Shown: positions 1 through 11,530, counted from the first letter of the stretch. The stretch: 64,000 bases of DNA from Trichopria drosophilae (GCA_030407085.1 CM059584.1:140606001-140670000), one strand, 5' to 3'. Notes: generated by a model from the sequence alone, not told the origin. Numbers and translations are program-made.

Positions 1-831
1 GAGTCTGAAGGGCAATCGAATTTTTTCTTTGGATCTTTTCGAGCATCAACTTCGCCTGAGTTAGTAAAAACAATCCTCTCAATTTTGCAAAAAAAAAAAC
101 AAAAAAAAAAAAAAAACAGATTTGACAACCGTGGCATTGTACATATTTATGTTTTTCCTTTTTTACAAAAATTCCGTAACACTCTGGGAATTTTTTTATG
201 CTCGAACATCTGTCGAATTTACACACTCGGCAAAAGGAACAAGCGATGTTTCACGCGTGATTATGGCTAATTAGTATAATGTGAATGTAGTGTAGTCTGT
301 TAGTAAATCGAGAGGTAAATCGGTTAGACACTGCACTTTTAAGCCTCGAAAAGTGATGCATGTAGTTTTGAGCGGAAGTGATAAAGTTGCAACGTTCTTT
401 GCAACAAAAAGAAACAATGGAACACATTTTATGTGAGAATTATAATGCGAGGTTAGGAAACTTCTAAGTCATGTATAGAAAAATTTCAAAACGACGTTGC
501 ATGGCCTGAAAGTGCAGAAATAACCTCAAAGTAAAAGAATTGTGTTCATAATTATTTAATGACTTGATAACGGTATTTCGGACCACATATTTCTGTATTT
601 TTTCATTTTTATATACTTAACAGCGACATTTAGCGAATAATTTTTTTTATGCACTGCATTTATATTGTATTGTTTTTACGCCTCATTTTTTGTAGTGGGT
701 TTATTCAGCTCATAGTTTTAAGTGAGTGATATAATAAAGAAAAAAAAAAAAAAAAAAAAAAAAAAATGAAAATGTTGTCTACGTTTCTTTGATACTGCGG
801 GAGTGGTTAATTCCCGATTCCATAATTTCAG
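1..831. other. AT-rich sequence without a supported gene
   Basis: No reading frame here looks like a protein; the short open frames are low-complexity lysine runs or chance frames. The notable feature is AATAAA at 733-738 followed at once by 27 A residues (740-766). This could be the tail of a retroposed transcript or a simple A-run beside a chance signal. The stretch could also be the end of a transcription unit that starts left of the window. Confidence 0.4.
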
Positions 832-953
832 GATCTGCCGAGTGCGAGTTCAACAGTGGCACAGGAAGGCTTCGTCTGTACTTGACCGCTGCGGGTGATA
901 TCGTCGCGCCAAGTCACGGATGCTTTTCGCAGCCACCATCCACTGCCCTCCGT
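832..953 (+). CDS. possible exon of an unidentified gene
   Basis: A GC-richer block lies between a good acceptor (TTTCAG ending at 831) and a strong donor (GTAAGT from 954). One frame is open throughout, about 40 residues entering in phase 1 and containing CEFNSGTGRLRLYL and a second cysteine (HGC). Alternatively it is a terminal exon read from 832 in phase 0, which gives a 17-residue tail ending GFVCT and a TGA at about 883-885; the following bases would then be 3' UTR. I do not recognise either product. The base composition differs from the AT-rich surroundings, which supports function, but no partner exon lies in the window. Confidence 0.3.
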
Positions 954-2323
954 GTAAGTCCTTCGACATTAGCATAATAGCGTGCGAAATATTAAACGAT
1001 GGGACGCAGCACGAAAGCATAACATTGATCAAGTAACAGAGACTGCTAAAACCACATTACGGTTTTTGCCAGTGTCGACGGTTCTCCGCTGAATTTTCTT
1101 TATCTGCGACAAAATTAAATGCATTCGAAAGCCGTATGATCGGAACAGTGACCTCGTCGTACCTTTTCAGTATCGGTTTAAATTCAGGGGTCGACAGTCG
1201 CATCGTCGACACTGGCAATTCAATCGTGTGTTTCCGTTCAATTTACGTATATATATATATATTTGTAACGATGGGAATCCGTAACCGGAGGCACCATAAT
1301 TATTCGATTAGGTTTATTTTTATTCTTTACTTTTTGCTTGCCGGTTCGGAGAGAGAGATTTCTTTTTTTTAATCACTCGAATTTCTGTCGTCTCTGCTCG
1401 ATCAATCGCCCGATCACTTTTTTTTTTTTTTCGATAATGCAATGACTATTCCGACTGCCATAAGATTGTAAATATTTTGCACTTTGTTTTATTATGTCAA
1501 CATTCCTCATTGACGGTTAGGGCAAGAACAGAAAGTAAACGGCTGAACTGTGATAATGAAATTCACAAATACTGCTACGTTTCTAGACAGTACAAGACGT
1601 AATTTGTTGAAATTGTAGCAAAAGTTTTTCAGGAAAGGTTTCAAATTCCGTTTTAACGAATAGATTTCTTTTCGAGTGTAAATACGTTTTTTCTTTTTTT
1701 TTTTTTTTTTGAAAAATACTCAACGACCGGAATGATTGAGTTTATTTTTTCGTTTGGTAACTTTGCGTTGCCTTGTATTTTAAGGGAAATCTTAAAAAAG
1801 TGCCATTTTCTTTCAATTAAAACGATTTTGGTAATCTAGAAATTCCAAAATTAATGAAACAAGAATGTTTTTGTAGGTTTACAACTGAAATTCGAACATT
1901 TTTTAATGTTAATTAAGCAATTAACATTTTGTCAAAAAGGTTTTTGAGGTTAGGAAAAACTTATTTCGAATTTCAACTGTAATTTTCCGCGAATCATTTT
2001 CCAGAAATTCAAGAATGTTGACTTTTTAAATTATGTGTCTGTTAAGTGAATTAAGAAATTTACTAGTGACATTCTAATTGGCAACGTTGTTGATTATTGT
2101 CAAGTTTAATGTTTCGTGCGTTACGAAACTTATAAAGAGTAATTTTTACTTAATCTGCGACACATAATTTAAAATCCAGGTGTAATATTATTGAATTTTT
2201 TAGGTGAAAAATTGTTTCAATGAAAATGGTAATTTTTTAATTGCGTATTCGCATATAGACAATTATTTATTAAAAAAAAAAAAAAAGGAAAAAAAAAAGA
2301 TTAAAAACTAGAAAAATTAAATA
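954..2323. other. non-coding, possibly 3' UTR or intron
   Basis: AT-rich sequence with many short T and A runs (for example about 1420-1431, 1692-1710 and 2271-2286) and a short TA microsatellite near 1247-1261. No coding signal is convincing. If 832-953 is a terminal coding exon, this would be its 3' UTR. Confidence 0.35.
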
Positions 2324-2819
2324 CAGTAGAACCTCCGTTATCGAATATTTCGGTTATCGAATATTCAGACGCCTCCGTTAACGAATAATTTCCCCTCAGT
2401 TAGTCTCCCCATTCTAGACACGACGTTGTAGATGGCCGACATGGAGTATCGATACGTCGCGTTGATTCGATTCACATATCGATACAATATCGCCTATGTA
2501 CAGTAGCCCTTCCCTTACTCTAATGTCTTCCCTTATTCTAATTTTTTCTCTTCAAAAGAAAACAAAAGAAAAAGAGACAAAGGTGAGACAGCAATTTTAA
2601 GTAGGGGGGAGATGGGGTAAATTAGAATAAGGGAAGAAGGCCGCCATCTTGCCTGACTGGACAAATTAGAATAAGGGAAGGAGTACTGTATAATGCCCTG
2701 TAACTCCTAAAGATATAGGTATAGGTGGGGGGTCGATTTTTTTCCCCTCAAATATTCGTTGACGGAAATTTAAATGCCCCGCGTTGTCCCGACCGTATTC
2801 GATAACGGAGGTTCTACGG
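2324..2819. mobile_element. pogo/Tigger-type MITE (family 1), 496 bp, with a nested MITE
   Basis: Terminal inverted repeats begin CAGTAGAACCTCCGTTATCG and end with the complement, about 23 of 24 positions matching, and the element is flanked by TA on both sides (2322-2323 and 2820-2821). TA target choice and CAG ends fit the pogo branch of Tc1/mariner. It has no transposase, so it is non-autonomous. A second MITE (2501-2688) sits inside it. The same family occurs at 4969-5184. Confidence 0.85.
2501..2688. mobile_element. pogo-type MITE (family 2), 188 bp, nested in the 2324-2819 element
   Basis: Ends CAGTAGCCCTTCCCTTACTC and the complement of CAGTACTCCTTCCCTTATTC, flanked by TA (2499-2500 and 2689-2690). 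It contains a GCCGCCATCTTGCCTGACTG segment also found in the 4337-4579 copy, in the opposite order. It is younger than the host MITE because it interrupts it. Confidence 0.8.
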
Positions 2820-2821
2820 TA

Positions 2822-4084
2822 AACTATTTCTCCCGATGTATGACAAAATATTTTTACGGTCGAATAAACGAAACGAGAAAAGACGTCAAAAGGTTTTTTG
2901 TTACGGCTGAGGTCAAAGTCTAGCAGATACCTGGATTCTTCGTAAATCTTACCGGGATGAAAATAGTAAAGTTAGTAAAATTTATCGATTCTTGCTGTAA
3001 GATTTATTGATCTGATAAGTATAATTAACATTAGTTTAAGGGTAGTTGCTAGATTTTGATCTATAAGAATCGCAAATTTTCTAACGCAGTAAGGAAAGCT
3101 TGGAAACATTGCAAAGGAGCCCGGCATTTTTGTACGTAAGCTCGAAATAAAATCGGATCGGCGCGATTACGAGCACGAGAAGGACGAAGCTATAAAAGTA
3201 TGTGAAATATAAAAAGACAAGAACGGATCGCTGCAATCTCGTTCTCGATGATCATTTTATCCGCATTGCTGGCAAAAAGGAATCTGACAGCGAGAAAAAA
3301 AAAAAACAAAAGATAAAAAAAAAATGAAGAAAGGTAAAAAAATTACAAAAAAAAAAATTATAAATTATATTTAAAATAAAAGAAAGGGGTCGTTCCCTTT
3401 CGCCAAAAATAATGGTTTTATGGCGAACGCCAATGAATAGAATATCGGATTATTCTTCCGTTAGATCAAGATCAGTATGTATATTAATGTCGCGATATAA
3501 AAATTATTCTTTTCTCGGTTCAATTCTATGGCGTATGAAAAAAAATCTATTTATCGCGAGCGAAAAGTTTTACCGTGTGATATCATGTGTATTCCATCGA
3601 ACTGTACACCATGTATTTTCTGTCTTTAATAAACGTAAATAAATTTTCTTTTATCACCTTCAATCGTGTTTTATCGATTCATTTCATCCTTATCCTTTAA
3701 CCTACGCAATGTTGAACTTGACGAGTAATATTTTAATTTATATTTACAGGTAAGTCAATATTTATGGTACTAACATAACCTAAATAAAGTTATAACATAG
3801 AAAACATGTATATTCATAGTAGAATAGTTTGAATTTTATAAATTTCATTGTTTTTATTACTCTCTAAATCTGAATTAGTCAAAAATTACTGACAGAGTGA
3901 ACTTGCTCAATAATTGAATTAGGAAAAATTTTTACTAACAAATAGTAAAATAATACTCGTTAATCAAATTCTACTAAGTGGATAGTCAAATTCATCTAAC
4001 TTCAAATTATTTTGTTTATGTACATATTTTTATTAAAGTGAATTAGTAGAATTTGACTAATGAATCAGTAAAATTTGAATAATT
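2822..4084. other. AT-rich spacer with polyadenylation-like signals
   Basis: No recognisable gene. Two AATAAA hexamers lie close together (3628-3633 and 3638-3643) after a moderately open stretch at 3412-3642 whose translation resembles nothing I know. This could be the distal end of a 3' UTR on the plus strand. A-rich runs occupy 3296-3372. Confidence 0.35.
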
Positions 4085-4331
4085 ACAGTGGACCTCCCCT
4101 TATTTTAACTCCTATTATTTTAACTGCGTCCTTTACTTTAACTTTCTTTCGTCCCTTATGTTAACTTCTTCCCCTCGTTAGTTCCCCCACCATTCGCCAT
4201 TTGAAATATCTCCTCTCTCCGTTTTTATTCTCTCATACTGCCAGTGGTGAGGATGAGGGGAAGCGGTAAAATAAGGGAAGAAGCCGCCATCTTCCTTGAC
4301 TCGAAAAGTTAAAATAAGGGGAGGGCCACTG
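4085..4331. mobile_element. pogo-type MITE (family 3), 247 bp
   Basis: Ends CAGTGGACCTCCCCTTATTT and its complement, 24 of 25 terminal positions matching, flanked by TA (4083-4084 and 4332-4333). The interior has GAAGCCGCCATCTTCCTTGA, clearly related to the interior of family 2 although the terminal repeats differ. No coding capacity. Confidence 0.85.
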
Positions 4332-4336
4332 TAGTA

Positions 4337-4579
4337 CAGTATTCCTTCCCTTATTCTAATTTGTCCAGTCAGGCAAGATGGCGGCCTTCTTCCCTTATTC
4401 TAATTTTCCCCTCTCCCCCACTACTTAGATTTGTAGTCTCATTTTTGTTTCTTTTTCTTTTGGTGCGCATGCGCCGTTATTTGTATTTAAAAAATCCACA
4501 CGTAAACACACGTCAGTGGGGGGAACGCGCGAGGGGAAATATTAGAATAAGGGAAATTAGAACAAGGGAAGGAGTACTG
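4337..4579. mobile_element. pogo-type MITE (family 2), 243 bp
   Basis: Ends CAGTATTCCTTCCCTTATTC and the complement of CAGTACTCCTTCCCTTGTTC. TA precedes it (4335-4336); the right flank reads CA, probably a mutated TA. Its interior (AAGATGGCGGCCTTCTTCCC) is the reverse of the interior of the 2501-2688 copy. Only a few bases separate it from the 4085-4331 element. Confidence 0.8.
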
Positions 4580-4968
4580 CAGTGTTTTACTATTTGTTAG
4601 TAAGTCAGTTTGCGATTCACAAAATTGGACTCATGGATAGAAAAATTAACATCCTAAATTATAAACGGTATTAAAATTCGTATCGATGTGAGTAATAATA
4701 TATAACTAGCATTAATTCACTCGCTAAATCTCGTTCGGAACATCGCCAATCGACTAATTTTTCCACTTTTGTCAAATTGATACTGTGACTAAGCCACTAA
4801 TAGACACGGATACAGTTGACGGGAAAAAGTAAGGTTTGAATAACGGACATCACAAAGACATTCTTACAAAATGACGCCCTTTCAGACTGAAGTAGATTAA
4901 TATTAGAAAAAAATATTATTACTTGTCAATAATTGAATAAAAAATATAAGAGTAGTTCAGTTTTAGTA

Positions 4969-5184
4969 CAGTCGAACCTCCGTTATCGAATACGGTCGGG
5001 ACAAGGCGAGGCATTTAAATTTCCGTTAACGAATACTCGAGGAGAAAAAATCGGCTCCCCACTTCTAACATTCACTCTTTGGCGTAGGAGCATGTGCCCA
5101 TCCGCCGCGCATGCGCATCTTACCTCGTGTTTAAAAGGGGGAGACCAGTAGAGGCGAAAGTATTCGATAACGGAGGTTCGACTG
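4969..5184. mobile_element. pogo-type MITE (family 1), 216 bp
   Basis: Perfect 25 bp terminal inverted repeats starting CAGTCGAACCTCCGTTATCG, flanked by TA on both sides (4967-4968 and 5185-5186). Next to the right terminus the interior shares a reverse-oriented run with the 2324-2819 copy. The perfect termini suggest a fairly recent insertion. The two antiparallel open frames across it are products of the inverted repeats. Confidence 0.88.
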
Positions 5185-5186
5185 TA

Positions 5187-5995
5187 ATTAAAATAGTGTA
5201 ATAAAAACAATGAAAAGTTGATAGGAATATTACATGTCGCGGCATTACATGGAGTTTGCAAAAAAATGAAGGAGTGATTTCTTAATCTTCGATGTAAGGG
5301 ACTTTTTTGTTCGCAAAATATTCTTCGTTTTTTAGTATTTTTTTATAGAAATCGAAGAAGGCTGTTCGCATGAAGTAAGAAAAAGTCGTATTCGCAAGGC
5401 AAAGCCCGAATCCGAAAGAGTTTGAAGTACTGTGATGCAGTACCTCAAAGGTAGGGAGAACTTAAAACTGACTTACACACTACTAAAATATTGCATGGTA
5501 ACCATTAATCAGTATTATTTATATATATCTCAGTTTAAACACAAGAAAAGAATTTAAAGGTTGGCAGTACACCCAAGCGGCGAACAGTTGGCCAGCTCTG
5601 TCGCGTACCCACACATATTGTAGACATTTATATGGCGCCCAGGGCTCATCGCCATTCGGGCGCCTCCTCCCACGAGGTTGGGGCCAAATTTGAGTGAAGC
5701 GCCAGCACCGCTGGTTGTGCAAATTGATAAATCTACAACAAGTCAGCTACAAAATAAATACAAATACAAAACTTGGAGAAGCGGATCTTTCAAAAGCATT
5801 GCTCCTCTTCGAGTTCGGGCACCGCGTTCCCACACAGTGATACCTACCTCGTCGGTCACCGACACGACCATCGAGTCCAGGGACGGATTTGAGACCACTA
5901 TTGCGGCCCGAAACGGCTCCTACAAGGGAGCGAGGTCGTAGCGGCTCTCCACGAGGGTGACTCCCCAGTCGACCATGATGGTGTATTCCCCATGG
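5187..5995. other. spacer; GC-richer part 5540-5960 unassigned
   Basis: The first 350 bases are AT-rich with nothing recognisable. From about 5540 to 5960 the base composition rises (for example GGCGCCTCCTCCCACGAGG) and overlapping open frames appear on both strands, none matching a family I know. The change in composition and the abrupt border with the foldback at 5996 suggest a transposon fragment. Confidence 0.3.
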
Positions 5996-7886
5996 CAATA
6001 GAGAACTTGCATGGTGTGGAATTTTCATATATTAAGAGTTAAAATTGATAAATTAGGACTAAACGAGAAAAGTTACAACACAGTTTTGTAATTTTCAAAG
6101 TAATTATTTAGATATAAATTATTAAAATTTGCCGAAAACGAAGGTCGGTTTGAATCGATATCACGTGACTATAACGATATAGTCGGTAAGGTGGCGTCGC
6201 TGACGGCAATGCAGTGGAACTACGTTGCATATATATATAGATATACATATACGTTATATGAATGTACAAAACGTCAAATAAAGTTATGTTTACATTTTGA
6301 AATACGTAAACAGATTTTTTACAATGTAATTGTTTAAAAGTGTTGGCAACTGAGTTAAACATTTTGAATATGAAAGGAGAATTATAAAAGGGAAAAGAAA
6401 TTTTACAAATGAGAGAAGACATCGACAAAAAACAACAATTATTGAATAAGTATACACAATTAGTTTGATAACCAGAACAAGGTTATAATAATTTTTAATG
6501 CTAAAATATATTATAAAAGTGTATATACTTTGTGTAAATTTCATTTTTTTTAGGAGCGGTTAAAGGAAAAATTGGAATTATTTTGCTATTATTAAACGTG
6601 AGCGTTCTATTTCAATCTTATATATATATATATACATACATGTAATACATGATATTATGCTTGTTTACTCTACTAACCTTCTCAGGTGGATAGCTGACAG
6701 CTTCGCACCAGGCTTTTCTTTTTAATTCAATGTGAAGAACACAAATGAATTCTTTTTTCGGAGTAGAACTCGAGGTTGATATACACATAGGAATAATGCT
6801 GTATTTGTAGCTATTCAAAGATGGATTTCTTTTCTTTAACATTTTTATTGATTTGTCTCTTATTGCAGTGAATTTGTACCTGATGGTTAATGGAAACTCC
6901 ACTTCTCACTGTGGTTGTTTCGAAAATAATAAATCAGAATTAATTAAAGAAATTGTAAATATGGTTTAAAATTTGAAATATACATTTGTATGCACTTAAA
7001 CATACAGTGTTTATATGTACGTTTATGTACTACACACGTACAAGAAATCTGAAAAATCTCTTCGGTTCAAATTCATAAATCTGTTTTACTTTATTTGAGG
7101 TGGAACGTGTTCTACAAATCAGTGTTGAGATGCTACAAGAAAATAAATAGTTTGCCACAAAATACATCTAGTGTATTATTGCAGTATTAAAAAAATATTA
7201 TAAAACAAATAACCGTGTGCATGTTATTTGAAAAATATCATGTATTACATGTATGTATATATGTAAGATTAGAACGCTCACGTTTAGATTAGTATAAGCA
7301 AAACAAATCCAATTTTTCCTGTAACCGCTCCTAAAATATATGAAATTTACACAAAGTATATACACTTTTATAATATATTTTAGCATTAAAAATTATTATA
7401 AACTATTATAACCTTGTTCTGGTTATCAGACTAATTGTGTATACTTATCTAATAAATGTTGTTTTCTGTCGATGTCTCCTCTCATTTGTAAAATCTCCTT
7501 TCCCGTTTATAATTCTCCTTTCATATTTAAAATGTTTAATTCAGTTCCCGACACTTTTAAACAATTATATTGTAAAAAATCTGTTTACGTATTTCAAAAT
7601 GTAAACATAACTTTATTTGACGTTTTGTACATTCATATAACGTATATGTATATCTATATATATGCAATGTAGTTCCACTGCATTGCCGTCAGCGACGCCA
7701 CCTTACCGACTATATCGTTATAGTCACGTGATATCGATTCAAACCGACCTTCAGTTTTCGGCAAATTTTAATAATTTATATCTAAATAATTACTTTGAAC
7801 ATTACAAAACTGTGTTGTAACTTTTCATTTCTAATAATTATCTTTCGATTTAAATTAAATTTAAAAGTCATGCAAGTTCTCTATTG
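5996..7886. mobile_element. foldback-type element with ~655 bp terminal inverted repeats
   Basis: The left arm (5996-6655) and right arm (7231-7886) are near-identical inverted copies. The termini read CAATAGAGAACTTGCATG and the complement. The arms include the same ATATATATAG tract and the TGGTTATC motif, and both contain the CACGTGAC-type block near the outer end. The 575 bp interior has a minus-strand frame (6902 to about 6680) ending in a lysine-rich KRKAWCEAV segment before a plausible donor (GTTAGT). That segment faintly resembles the R/K-x-x-W core of THAP domains, but this is a weak match. No target duplication is obvious. Confidence 0.8.
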
Positions 7887-8575
7887 AGATTCAGTCAGCT
7901 CGTAATTTGTTAACCGTGCCTTACCCGCCTGAAGGCTCTAAGGCTCGGGCCCCATGGCGCGAAGCCGGGATACGCTCGGACCAACGCGAGACCTCTTGTT
8001 CCGGTAATCTTTAACAATCTATCTCAAAGCCTCGCCAGGCGGCGGGATGCCACTCACGTCTCTAATTGGCGCAATGCGCCCTACATGGACCCCTGCCGTG
8101 TCAGGGGCCCATGCTTAGATGTGCGGCGTCAGACCCCCTACCCAGGGTCTTCTGCCGCCCGGCTCAACAAGCCCCGCTTGCGCGGGGGTATCTCGGCGGT
8201 TCGCAGTCGAAGTCACTTGTCTCGGGTCCCTTGGGGCCGACCACGTGCCCGTAGCCTACCTTTCAGTGTGTTGGGTCGCCCAACACTTTCCAGCAGACTC
8301 CCTGAGGTTGTCTAGGGCGACTCGGGAGGCGACACTCTCTCCCTTAGAGGTGGGTGAACCCGGGGGGGGGGGGGGGGTTCTCTCCCTCCTCCTTCCCGAG
8401 GCTGTGTCGAGCTGCCCCAGGAACGACAAACTTTCCGAGGGAGGGGAGGGCGGCACACTCCTGGTTCCCCACAGGAGGGGCCCGCACCCTCCCTCTATTG
8501 GGGGATGGCAATTGAGATGGAGAATAACAGAATTACACCCCAGATCCCCACGCCCCGGCAAAGCCTGCTCAAGCT
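7887..8575 (-). mobile_element. GC-rich tail of the decayed R1-like non-LTR element
   Basis: This GC-rich block continues directly from the minus-strand zinc-knuckle ORF at 8576-8803, so it lies where the ORF1 end and later parts of the element would be. Long G runs (8361-8375) and frameshifts leave no reading frame that I can assign. The plus-strand frame at 8119-8664 (181 residues) and the minus-strand frame at 8256-8561 show no domain and look like products of high GC. Confidence 0.4.
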
Positions 8576-9633
8576 TCAGCTGCTCACGTAAGAGCGGGCA
8601 GGCGCCGCGCCGCTCGCCACGGTATGGCCAGCCCCCGTTCGGCCTGCTTGAGTGCAGTTGGTAGACCGAGTCGGCCCAGTGCTAGTGCACTGCCGGTGGT
8701 TATGGCCACTCGCCGCGCAGCGGGCGCATGTCCGGTCCCGGACTCGACAGTACCGGATCACATGACCATACCCCTGGCACTTGAAGCACCTGGTGACGGC
8801 CACGTAGTCCCGGAAATAGTGGGCTTACCACACTGATCTCTTTTATGCACTGGATGGGATACGGGATTCCAAATCTGTAACGCGGTGTACCTTTGTGAAC
8901 ATCCAATCACAATTAAGTTTATTCGGAAGTGCATTGTAGCAAGCACCTCCTTCTTTTCTTTTCTTTTCACTGATTGGTTAGCCGCGAAAATAATTCAGCT
9001 TTTTCAAACTGGTGCAATCACACGCAGTTATAATGATGTAGATACGACGTCTCCTATCTAGTGTATAATCCTTCGTCAGAGTCGCCGTGGTGACCTCGCC
9101 TACCGCTGGGACCGGGAATATCGCGACTGCGTTTTACAGCGTGCCGGGCACCCTAAATTTTATGATCTCAGGGCGCGGGGGCTCGGGCAATTCAGCCCTT
9201 AGCCCGCCTTCCGCCCGGAGACCAGCGATTATCTCTTTCAACCGTGTGGCGTTTTCCGCGCACCCGGTTTTTACGATCACGCCCCCGTGCCCGGTCCCCA
9301 TTCTTCACGGAGATGCTCCCGGGGTCGATCAGGCGCTGGATGCGCTCTTTCGTCTGGGCGGAGGTGGCTTGTGGGCCATCCTTCCGCCCAATTGGACCCG
9401 GCTCCGTCTGACTCCGCCGAGGCTGCTTAGGCGGCTAGAAGGTAGCCGTAGGTGCCGAGGGTGGGTACTTCCGGAGGGGGGGGGGAGGGAGTACCACTCG
9501 GTTAGTCACGCCCCTAAACCACCGCGGCCGCGTAAGTCTCCACGGATGGTGCCCTTTCGGCGGACCGCGGTTGCCCTCAGCCTTCCCCGCTTGGAGCGAC
9601 ACAACGGCGCCGATCGTCTGCTAGAGGAGCGAA

Positions 9634-9854
9634 CCCTACTGAAAATGTTCGTAATATCATATGATAAATCATATGAGATTTTAAAAATATCAGACGATCC
9701 GGGAAACTTTTCATGTGATTTCTCATGTAATTATAAGAAATAATAATAATATGAGAAAATCAATTACAATCATCTGCATTCCTCTAAGATATTAAAGAAA
9801 TTATAAAAATCTCATATGATTTATCATATGATTTTACGGAAATTTTCACCAGGG
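9634..9854. mobile_element. 221 bp MITE, copy 1, inserted in the non-LTR ORF1
   Basis: Ends CCCTACTGAAAATG and the complement of CCCTGGTGAAAATTTCC; the subterminal part holds AATCATATGATAAATCATAT in both arms. The flanks are AA on both sides, suggesting a 2 bp target duplication. A second copy of exactly the same length lies reversed at 11531-11751. It separates the N-terminal and central parts of the ORF1 pseudogene. Confidence 0.85.
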
Positions 9855-10050
9855 AAAGGACCGTGTTTGCATCGCTCCGCGTGAAGCGGCTGGAAGGTTC
9901 GAGGAGGAAGGCCCGGAGATCGCTCTCGATCTCGGGGGTTCGGCTTCGCCCTGCGGTCTCGACCCCATCAGTTCCCCGTCCTTCTCCTTGCCCTTCTCTT
10001 TTTCTTCTTGGGGGGGCCTTTCTCTCCTAAGGGAGGGTTCCCCTTCTCTT

Positions 10051-10144
10051 CCGGTGCCTTGGCACCCATGCAATTTGGCGCCTCGGCGCCTATGCACGTC
10101 GCTGCCTTAGCACTCACGTACGTTGGCGCCTTGGCGCCTATGCA
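10051..10144 (-). repeat. ~24 bp minisatellite coding for CIGAKAP-type repeats
   Basis: Four imperfect units of about 24 bases (GGCGCCTTGGCGCCTATGCA type). Each unit is a multiple of three and is read on the minus strand as xCIGAKAP octapeptides at the N-terminal end of the ORF1 pseudogene. Codon-length periodicity suggests that the expansion took place while the ORF was translated. Confidence 0.65.
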
Positions 10145-10150
10145 CTCCGT

Positions 10151-11530
10151 TTAAGATGCCATATTCGTCTAAGAACATCTGTCTCATGCAATGAGACGCA
10201 AAACGTGTCCGAATTTAATAAGATAGCATTGCTGTCTTATAGTGAGACACAACATATTCGTGCAACTCAGGTTGAGACACGATTGGTGTCTCAGCAGATA
10301 TGAAATTCGTAAGTGTTTTATTTTAAGTCACGAGCGCGGGAACAGTTTTTGAAGTGCACGCTCGCTTGCATATACCCCCCCCCCCCCACCCCCACACGCG
10401 CACGCTTTGTTGGCGGGTTATAGTGAGAGAAGTTAATGGAAAACGTTATTTTCGATAAAGAACTATTTGTTGGTCATTTGAAAGATGGAAATGACATTTT
10501 TCGGAAAAATGTTTGGTACAAAAGTTTTATCTCTTTTCGCACAGAATCCGATTCTGCAATTAAAAAATACCACGTTCCATTTAAAGAAATGCACTTCCGG
10601 TCTAAATTCCCCACTTCCGGCCAGAACCGGAAGATGAAAATATCATCGTTCGATAGAGCGCACCCGAATTATAAAGAACCCGTTTTCACATACTGAGACA
10701 CCCTGTGTGTACACCGGGAAAAAAGGATTCGTTTGCCTTCTTTTAGTCGGCGAGGGAGTTTTACTGAACTTTGAGATTTGAGAGTGCGCCTGGGCCCTCT
10801 CTCCGACTATAGCTAAAAATCCTTTGTTGAAGATGCCAAATCCACCTCGGATCTTGGCCATAAAATTGCAGCTTCATTTTTCATCGAATCGACTTGAAAA
10901 AAAATTGTTAAAATAACTACATTGAAAAAAGTTCAATGCAATTAGATGCAGAATAAAGGCTTCAGTTTGTAGCTAAAATATGGTCGCTTTTTCGTCGATT
11001 TTCATCTCTGCCATCGTTCCGGCACCACCGTAGCGGGACGCCACTTCCGAGGTCCGGAGCACTCTTAATGGTGGTAAGCAGATAACTTTTTATTCGGGTT
11101 CGTGATGGATTTGACCTGATCTTTCCTCTCTTCTTCTTTTTCTATGGTTCAGGTTTGTGCGCAGGTTGTATACAAATTTTGAACGTTCGCGAGTATAGAA
11201 GTTTTCGCTATAGCTCTTCTACCAAACCACCGTATAACATGGTTAGTAGCCATTTTCATACGCAAACATATACACGCGCAGTTACTCGATTCCCCGCGAA
11301 TGTGACGCATTGTTGACATGTGCAGTTCAAACGACAGAATTTAATGTAAGCTTTATTAACAGTTAACGAAATGCTCCTTGACTGTTAAAATCTACGAATT
11401 AATATACAATAACATTACTGTCATGTAAGAAAGTGCTGGAATTCTAATCTCAAAGTTACCTGTCGTTTTTAACTTTACAGTTACACTTATAGTTTTGCAG
11501 TTAATGTAAGAGCCTTGAAATTAGCTTACA
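10151..11530. other. spacer without recognised genes
   Basis: The part 10180-10300 repeats GAGACAC/GTCTCA motifs (TGTCTCA, GTGAGACAC). A C-run lies at 10375-10387. The two open frames at 10436-10696 (plus) and 10643-10861 (minus) have no family resemblance. The part 11000-11160 is locally GC-rich with a pyrimidine tract, and I could not identify it. Confidence 0.3.

Larger units (their letters stand above)
8576..10150 (-). pseudogene. ORF1 (gag-like) of an R1/SART-type non-LTR retrotransposon, degenerate
   Basis: Read right to left. The N-terminal part (about 10145-9960) has three to four copies of an octapeptide of the form CIGAKAP followed by a basic KKKKRARRR stretch. A central part (about 9400-9140, one frameshift) reads TKERIQRLIDPGSISVKNG and then GGVIVKTGCAENATRLKEII, which is the conserved core of R1-clade ORF1. 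The C-terminal part (8803-8576) has two CX2CX4HX4C knuckles, CFKCQGYGHVIRYC and CARCAASGHNHRQC. ORF1 proteins bind the element RNA. Stops and frameshifts plus a 221 bp MITE (9634-9854) break it. The clade call rests on the core and the knuckle spacing and needs a database search. No ORF2 is recognisable downstream. Confidence 0.75.

Noticed and set aside
6108..7672. several open frames of 60-106 residues on both strands
   Set aside because: They lie in the foldback arms and appear as mirror images in the two arms; translations contain the MYIYIYI run from TA repeats.
8119..8664. 181-residue plus-strand open frame in GC-rich sequence
   Set aside because: It lacks domain signals, spans a 15-base G run and lies opposite the minus-strand zinc-knuckle ORF at its end. 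High GC content explains its length.
9087..9743. 218-residue plus-strand open frame
   Set aside because: It is antisense to the non-LTR ORF1 remnant, whose conserved core reads on the minus strand here. Its last third runs into the 221 bp MITE. No domain is visible.
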